40,921 nucleotides of DNA, from the IMG/VR virus record IMGVR_UViG_3300042509_000837, positions 1 through 40,921 of that record, one strand, 5' to 3'. Below, one piece after another: positions 35,868 to 40,921 of this stretch (position 1 is the first letter of the stretch; the number at the start of each line of letters is the position of its first letter). Position numbers and translations under genes: made by a program. The notes beneath the pieces were generated by a model that worked only from the letters and a program-made list of their open reading frames with translations, had not been told where the DNA came from and ran no database searches. Source of the DNA: a virus.

Positions 35868-36192
35868 GAACGCCGTGCAGTCTTGGACGACCCTTATTAA
35901 TTTTAGCCTTGCTTCTGACAGTTTTTTCTAATGAATGAACAACTTCACCGTTTTCTCGCAAACCTTCATACAGATCGCATACGCGGATAATAATATCTGC
36001 AAGTTCTTCTACTACTTGGTCATGGCCCTTCGATTTTCTTAGAGCCTCTAATACCTCAGTAGCCTCTGAATGAATCATGGCAATTTGCTTTGCAAAAAAT
36101 ATAAACTTGTCGTCAATAGATCCTAGTGGGTCCCAGAATCCTTTTTCTACTGCAGTTTCGTGCAAGTGGGTAGATAATCTATCTAAATTCAT
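35860..36192 (-). CDS. MazG-like nucleotide pyrophosphohydrolase
   Basis: 110 residues, a single all-helical MazG-type domain. KQIAMIHSEATEVLEALRKS gives the first E-x-x-E-x-x-E metal helix and VVEELADIIIRVCDLYE the second (E-E-x-x-D). Such enzymes hydrolyse (d)NTPs to monophosphates and clear non-canonical or alarmone nucleotides. Its start overlaps the stop of the polymerase gene by 4 bases. Confidence 0.85.
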   Translation of the reverse strand: MNLDRLSTHLHETAVEKGFWDPLGSIDDKFIFFAKQIAMIHSEATEVLEALRKSKGHDQVVEELADIIIRVCDLYEGLRENGEVVHSLEKTVRSKAKINKGRPRLHGVRG

Positions 36193-39100
36193 TTAGTAAA
36201 ACCTTTCAATGATAGAGCGCCAGAATTTGTTTCTGAGAAAACTGGGCTGCAATGTGTTCCTGGCCTCATTCTGACTAGTGATTCAGCGTATACTGATGGG
36301 AAGACAATAACAGAGAATAACTCTTTATCTTCATTAGCGAGTACCGCATGGGCCATCTTATCGCCCTTCTTTGTTTTTCTTGGTTCAACGTCTACTACAA
36401 AGTATTCGTCTGGCCCAAGCACCATAGTCTTAGCCTTGAGAAATTGTACAAAAGATGATGCATTATTGTCAAGACTATCTGGGGTGAGGTAGGATGCTAT
36501 CCTATTATCGGATACAAGGAAGATATATATCTTACCAGGCTCAATCTGGGTATCCTGACTATGGAAGACTCCAACACTAGCAGTCTTATCTACAATCTCA
36601 ACACGGCTCCACCCCTCACCACGCTTGATAGATTTAACCATAGCCATGACTATAAAGGCACCGTCCTCCTCATACTCTTCTAATGGCTTGAAGTATGACT
36701 CTACCCATCTTGGAATATTAGTTACAAACTCAGGAATGTTAAGGTACTCATACAAGAACTCTCTTTCGTTTCCTGTTCGCGGGTTATCTGTAAAGGCTGC
36801 TGCCCCAATTTTATTCAAGGCATCTACGGCCCTACTATTTACCCCAGACCCCTTCTTACTTGTAAACTCAATAAAGTCTTCGTATGAAGAGAATGGCTTA
36901 TTGGCAAGAATCTTTTTAGCAATGCCTTCTGAAATATACTTTACATTCCCCAGACCGAATCTGATTGCATCACCCTCTAGGGTAAAGTCCTCCCCAGACT
37001 CATTAATGTGTGGGAGCCTAATCTTAATATTCATACGCTTTGCTTCAATTAGGTAGTCTGTTCTCTTATCCTTGTCATTCTCGTTTTTAAGTAAAGAGAA
37101 CATAAACTCTACTGGGTAGTATTTCTTTAACCATGCAGTCCAGTATGACAAAGTAGAGTACGCTACAGCATGGCTTTTATTAAATGAATATCCTGCGTGA
37201 GCCTCAAATGTGTGCCATAGTTTCTCTGCTGATTCCTCAGAGATGTGCTTCTTGGCACCAGAGATAAACTTATCTTTAAACTGGTCGAATTCCTTTGCAT
37301 CCTTCTTCTTACCAATAATTTTACGGACCTTATCGGCCTCTGCCATCGTCATACCGCCAAGACCAACACAAGCCTGCATGACCTGTTCCTGGTAAAGAAC
37401 ACACCCATAGGTATCCTGTGTAAATTCTTTCATGATGGGGTGGATGTATGAGACTGCTTGACGCCCCTTCTTCCTTTTAATATAGTCTGTGCCAATAGTA
37501 TTCATTGCACCAGGACGAACAAGGGCATTAGATGCAGCAAGTTCATCAAGGTTACTAACACCCATTTTTACTAGTAGGTTTGTGTATGGAACTGCTTCTG
37601 CCTGGAATACACCCTTTGTATATCCAGCAGATAGATCTGCGTAAACCTCATAGTCATCCAGAGGAATCGAATTAAGATCAATACTGATGCCCTTTCGCTC
37701 CTTAACATTATTAATTGTGTCCTTAATTACTGTTAAAGTTTTAAGACCTAGTGCATCAATTTTAATAAGGCCAATCTCAGCAGCCTGATCCATGTCTACA
37801 GCAACGACAGGAATTCTGCTATCACTTTGAGTATCTTTTCTTGTCTCCATTGGAGCATACAAAGAGATGTCAGTCTTAGCGGTTACGATTCCAGCAGCGT
37901 GCAAACCAGTACCACGAATTCTTCCACGGAGTCTGTCTGCATATTCTACTACTTCTGGATATTTGTCTCTGAATTCCTTGGCCCCTGGAGTACGGATAAA
38001 TTCTTCCCATGTCTCAATACCTTTCAATGCTTTATTTACTTCTGACAAAGGGATGTTAAAGGCTCTAGCAACGTCCCTGACAACACCCTTGTCCCTAAAA
38101 GTATTAAACGTTGCAATTGATGCAACATGCTTATACTCATCAATAAGATACTCTTTTACCTCACCGCGACGGCGGTCCTCATAGTCTGTATCGATATCTG
38201 GAAAGTCATTTCTCTCTGGATTAATAAACCTAAAGAATAGTAGACCCCACTTAATTGGATCTACCTCAGTAATTCCTAGTGCGTAACAGACTAGGCTTCC
38301 TGCTGCAGAGCCTCTTCCTGGGCCAACGAGAATTCCCTCACCCTTAGCCCATGAAATCATGTTCGCTACAACAAGGAAGTATGAAGCAAAGTTCTTTTCT
38401 TTAATAATCTTTAGTTCTTCATTTATTCTTTCAAGATACTCTGGCTCAATCAGATCTCTGCTTCTTAGCCCATCCATAGCAAGTTGACGTAGTTCCTGAT
38501 CTGGGTCTTTATGGCTTACAGGAAGTAGATCAACATCCTTCTTAATGTCATACTTAGAGATCTTTTCAGAAATCTCTACAGTATTTTCATAGATATCCTC
38601 ACGGTCAATACCTTGAGAAATCATTCTTTCTTTAAGGTCTGTGTAATTCATTAGCCAAATATCAAGATCCTTGAATGACATTTGACGATCCCCATAGAGA
38701 TAGTCCAGCCTCTCCATAAGATCCTTAATCTTACGACTCTTACCGAAATCTGATTCCTTATCTATCTTTGGATGTGTTCCAAGGATAAGCATGATCTCTT
38801 CTGCTATACGATCCTCTGGTGCAGCATAGTGGCAGTCCAGGGTTACCGCTGATTTAATGCCCCCGCTATCAGCAAGACTAAGCAGAGCGAGATTGAGAGA
38901 TGCAGGGTTGTGTGGCTGTATTTCGATGTAAAAATCTTCCCCAAAAACATCTCTAAACCATCCAGCGTATTGTTTCGCAAGTGTTTCATTATTATTCTCC
39001 AATGCCTTTGCGATAATCCCATTCATGCAGCCAGACAGTACAACTAGACCCTCGCCATACTTTTCTAGCATGTCAAAGTCTGTCCTGGGCTTAACAAAAA

Positions 39101-39446
39101 ACCCTTCCTCCCAGGCATTCTCTGAAAGCCTGTTAAGATTATCTAACCCAGTATCGTCCTTAGCAAGAACAATAAGGTGGTTATAGATTTGATCATCTGG
39201 GGTGCGCTCCTTTTTAGAGCGCTTGTCTAGTCTGTCTGTAGTAAAGTATGCCTCTAGACCTAGAATCGGCTTTACACCGTGATCATTAGCCGCCTTTACA
39301 AGTTCCCTATGCCCACTAAGAGATCCATGATCAGTAATACTGAGTGCCGACATTCCAATGTCAGAAGCCCTCTTTATTAGTTCTTCTGGCGAGGAGTATC
39401 CATCTAGGAGACTATAGTATGAGTGTGAATGATGATTATGAAACAT
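36189..39446 (-). CDS. dnaE: DNA polymerase III alpha subunit (DnaE-type)
   Basis: 1085 residues. N-terminal PHP domain (HHSHSYYSLLDGY at 4-17, ALSITDHGSLSG, KPILGLEAYF, DCHYAAPEDR) keeps several metal-binding His/Asp residues. The polymerase core has GPGRGSAAGSLVCYAL (375-390), FPDIDTDYEDRRRGEV (415-430, catalytic Asp pair), LIKIDALGLKTLTV (third Asp) and LVRPGAMN. The C-terminal region holds an OB-fold (about 930-1010). It is somewhat shorter than cellular DnaE. Full length; GGAG 4 bases upstream. The phage should replicate with its own polymerase, borrowing the host clamp. Confidence 0.95.
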   Translation of the reverse strand: MFHNHHSHSYYSLLDGYSSPEELIKRASDIGMSALSITDHGSLSGHRELVKAANDHGVKPILGLEAYFTTDRLDKRSKKERTPDDQIYNHLIVLAKDDTGLDNLNRLSENAWEEGFFVKPRTDFDMLEKYGEGLVVLSGCMNGIIAKALENNNETLAKQYAGWFRDVFGEDFYIEIQPHNPASLNLALLSLADSGGIKSAVTLDCHYAAPEDRIAEEIMLILGTHPKIDKESDFGKSRKIKDLMERLDYLYGDRQMSFKDLDIWLMNYTDLKERMISQGIDREDIYENTVEISEKISKYDIKKDVDLLPVSHKDPDQELRQLAMDGLRSRDLIEPEYLERINEELKIIKEKNFASYFLVVANMISWAKGEGILVGPGRGSAAGSLVCYALGITEVDPIKWGLLFFRFINPERNDFPDIDTDYEDRRRGEVKEYLIDEYKHVASIATFNTFRDKGVVRDVARAFNIPLSEVNKALKGIETWEEFIRTPGAKEFRDKYPEVVEYADRLRGRIRGTGLHAAGIVTAKTDISLYAPMETRKDTQSDSRIPVVAVDMDQAAEIGLIKIDALGLKTLTVIKDTINNVKERKGISIDLNSIPLDDYEVYADLSAGYTKGVFQAEAVPYTNLLVKMGVSNLDELAASNALVRPGAMNTIGTDYIKRKKGRQAVSYIHPIMKEFTQDTYGCVLYQEQVMQACVGLGGMTMAEADKVRKIIGKKKDAKEFDQFKDKFISGAKKHISEESAEKLWHTFEAHAGYSFNKSHAVAYSTLSYWTAWLKKYYPVEFMFSLLKNENDKDKRTDYLIEAKRMNIKIRLPHINESGEDFTLEGDAIRFGLGNVKYISEGIAKKILANKPFSSYEDFIEFTSKKGSGVNSRAVDALNKIGAAAFTDNPRTGNEREFLYEYLNIPEFVTNIPRWVESYFKPLEEYEEDGAFIVMAMVKSIKRGEGWSRVEIVDKTASVGVFHSQDTQIEPGKIYIFLVSDNRIASYLTPDSLDNNASSFVQFLKAKTMVLGPDEYFVVDVEPRKTKKGDKMAHAVLANEDKELFSVIVFPSVYAESLVRMRPGTHCSPVFSETNSGALSLKGFTK

Positions 39447-39467
39447 TTTTCTCCAATAAATGAGTAA

Positions 39468-39491
39468 GCACTAGGAAGTATATCCTAGTGC
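39468..39491. terminator. Intrinsic-terminator-like hairpin between ssDNA-binding protein and polymerase genes
   Basis: GCACTAGGA (39468-39476) pairs exactly with TCCTAGTGC (39483-39491) around 6 bases. On the leftward strand it lies 20 bases after the stop of the ssDNA-binding protein gene and is followed by TTACTCATTTATT, a weak T-tract. It could reduce read-through into the polymerase gene. Confidence 0.7.
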
Positions 39492-39510
39492 CACTCAACG
39501 ATCAAGTATT

Positions 39511-40164
39511 TTACCAGTCAACTGCTGTGCTGGATGAAGTGTCAACATCTACACCCATGTAGAATGCTTCCTGATCTGGGTACTTAACCTGACGAACAGC
39601 AACCTTCTCAAGTTCGAATGGCTCAATTCCAGCCCAATCAAAAGCCTCTGAGTCTGTAGCCAATGGAATCAAAGTGTAACTTGTCTGAGTTCCTGTGCCG
39701 CTTCTCTTAAGACGCCATTGAAGGTTTGAAATAGACTGAGTATCGCCTGCGTACTCAATAAGAATATTCGTTGCTGCAGACTTAGGGCCAACACCCTGGG
39801 ACCAAACTGCTACATACTCCTCATTACCGTCGTCCACAATTACATTAGTGTAAAAACGGAGGCGTGCCTTCCAGCCTGCCTTGGGGTCCTTACGATGCAT
39901 CTCACAGCCAAAGCAGCGACCCTCATCATCTAGGCTACAAAGCCCCTTGCGTCGATAATCTCTTGGATTAGTATGTTCTGCCACAACAATGGCAAGGCCG
40001 CGACTCTTATCATAATTTGGTGAGTCTGGGTCAAGTTCGTTAACGAATCGAATCTTTACGCTCTGACCATCTTCCAACTTTAGCCAGCGTGCGCGAGCGC
40101 CTTCATCCATCTGGGGGCGCTCCATCTTACTCTTGATATTCTTTAATCCTGTAATAACTGACAT
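39511..40164 (-). CDS. Single-stranded DNA-binding protein, T4 gp32-like
   Basis: 217 residues. ARWLKLEDGQSVKIRFV near the start is the OB-fold entry seen in phage gp32-like proteins; CSLDDEGRCFGCEMHRKDPK (about 76-95) is the zinc subdomain, and WKARLRFYTNVIVDDG the next strand. The C-terminus is acidic (VDVDTSSSTAVDW), as in ssDNA-binding proteins that recruit partners. It has its own promoter (40215-40243), fitting the high amounts such proteins need, and lies upstream of dnaE. Confidence 0.85.
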   Translation of the reverse strand: MSVITGLKNIKSKMERPQMDEGARARWLKLEDGQSVKIRFVNELDPDSPNYDKSRGLAIVVAEHTNPRDYRRKGLCSLDDEGRCFGCEMHRKDPKAGWKARLRFYTNVIVDDGNEEYVAVWSQGVGPKSAATNILIEYAGDTQSISNLQWRLKRSGTGTQTSYTLIPLATDSEAFDWAGIEPFELEKVAVRQVKYPDQEAFYMGVDVDTSSSTAVDW

Positions 40165-40214
40165 ATTATATATCTCCTAAAAATATTTGACCCTATGCAT
40201 GGGCCTATGTGAAT

Positions 40215-40243
40215 ATTATACAGCCAATACCAACTTATTTCCA
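40215..40243 (-). promoter_or_regulatory. Promoter of the ssDNA-binding protein gene
   Basis: On the minus strand TGGAAA (40243-40238), 17 bp, TATAAT (40220-40215). The TGGAAA -35 is the same as at 3009-3014. It lies in the 3' end of the primase gene and gives a leader of about 45 bases with AGGAGA before the ATG. Confidence 0.65.
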
Positions 40244-40921
40244 GCGTTATTGAATAGATTTATAATTTCGCTATCCTCTAAATCTCCAATATCCTTACCT
40301 TTATTAAGGTGTACTACATCAACTTCTTTATTCAAGAACTTATTAATTTTATCTACTAGCGCTCTTCCCGCCTCATCGTTATCTGGACAAACTATAACAC
40401 TAGAAGAATACTTTTGCAATAAAAATATTTGAGTCTTACTTACTGTAGCCCCCAATGTAGCGACAGCGGGAATGCCAAGTTGCCAGAGTCTAATAGCATC
40501 GAAAGACGACTCAACCACCACCACCCTCTTGTGCTTAGATCTATTAAGGTTAAACAAAACCTTGCTTTTAGGCAGCCCCGTACTGTTCTTAAAAGACTTA
40601 CCTTCTATAGATCTTCCAACAAAGCCCACACATTTAGATTCAATATCAAATACTGGGACAGTAACCATGTCCTGTTTTTCCGAATAGCCAAGCATTAATT
40701 CTTTCTGTGCGTGCTGTGAGATTTTACGGGATAGAAAGTATTGTTGTGCCCTAGTATTTGATAGAAGGTTGTTGTTTAATTTAGAAATAAGATCTGCATC
40801 GAACTCTTTTAGTTCAGTCGGTTTATCAATAACTTCATCAATCTGCTCTACTATGTTAGCCTGACTACGCTTTGAATTTATCAGTCTTGTTGCCTCAAAG
40901 TAGTTACGCTTAGTTGAATGC
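40216..40921 (-). CDS. DNA primase-like TOPRIM protein, partial (5' end outside the window)
   Basis: The reading frame runs open to the window edge (about 235 codons present, 5' end missing). Visible parts: RAQQYFLSRKISQHAQKELM, then LGYSEKQDMVTVPVFD (the primase insert region), a K-rich FLFNL-like LFNLNRSK, and the TOPRIM domain with VVVVESSFDAIRLWQLG (Glu) and VIVCPDNDEAGR (the DxD pair). The CHC2 zinc finger and any helicase part are not in view. It would lay RNA primers for the phage polymerase. Confidence 0.82.
   Translation of the reverse strand, partial: HSTKRNYFEATRLINSKRSQANIVEQIDEVIDKPTELKEFDADLISKLNNNLLSNTRAQQYFLSRKISQHAQKELMLGYSEKQDMVTVPVFDIESKCVGFVGRSIEGKSFKNSTGLPKSKVLFNLNRSKHKRVVVVESSFDAIRLWQLGIPAVATLGATVSKTQIFLLQKYSSSVIVCPDNDEAGRALVDKINKFLNKEVDVVHLNKGKDIGDLEDSEIINLFNNAGNKLVLAV

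Overview
This window looks like part of the genome of a tailed dsDNA phage that infects an actinobacterium. The phage call rests on adjacent terminase small and large subunits, a phage-type ssDNA-binding protein, RecA, a DnaE-type polymerase, a TOPRIM primase fragment, seven tRNA genes and densely packed, mostly overlapping small genes. The actinobacterial host is inferred from a WhiB-like protein, an Lsr2-like DNA-binding domain, a DUF7455 protein and an MSMEG_6728-type protein. The AT-rich coding of the right part suggests a fairly low-GC host such as a freshwater actinobacterium, but that is inference.

Layout. From 1 to about 5.7 kb everything reads rightward: five tRNAs (Leu, Glu, Ile, Arg, Tyr), a DUF932 protein with GC-rich codons, and a run of small acidic unknown proteins ending in an Lsr2-like protein. 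Several intergenic spaces here carry a shared module: a TTGACAAA..GGGCCGGGG element, TTACGA and CTGGAA repeats and sigma70-like promoters. From about 5.69 to 6.3 kb lies an AT-rich region with DnaA-box-like sites and the same repeats, a candidate replication origin. It sits where the two transcription directions converge.

From 6.4 kb to the right end everything reads leftward. 6.4-11.95 kb holds tiny Cys-rich proteins, two glycosyltransferases, a pyrimidine-dimer-glycosylase-like protein, a HAD phosphatase and many small unknowns. 11.9-22.4 kb is a glycan island: gmd, fcl, a ColD-like sugar 3-dehydratase with His in place of the PLP lysine, a dTDP-glucose-dehydratase-like enzyme, GT2, GT25, GT11 (fucosyltransferase) and GT10 enzymes, GT9-like proteins, DUF6165 and a sugar methyltransferase-like protein. 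A GT4 enzyme and a second GT10 lie outside the core. Together they predict that the phage makes a GDP-deoxyhexose (fucose and/or colitose type) and builds an oligosaccharide from it.

22.3-28.7 kb holds WhiB, a deoxycytidylate deaminase whose frame appears broken near its start, virion-type modules, a membrane-anchored lytic transglycosylase with a palindromic operator, tRNA-Asn and tRNA-Gln, a 101-nt inverted-repeat element and a SpoU-type RNA methyltransferase. 29.0-31.3 kb holds the terminase. 31.3-40.9 kb is replication and recombination: RuvC-like resolvase, Cas4-like nuclease, RecA, MazG-like protein, DnaE, gp32-like ssDNA-binding protein and a primase cut by the window edge.

Many genes under 60 codons were found by reading start codons, Shine-Dalgarno sites and stop/start overlaps directly. 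Family calls are from motif recognition only; no database search was run.
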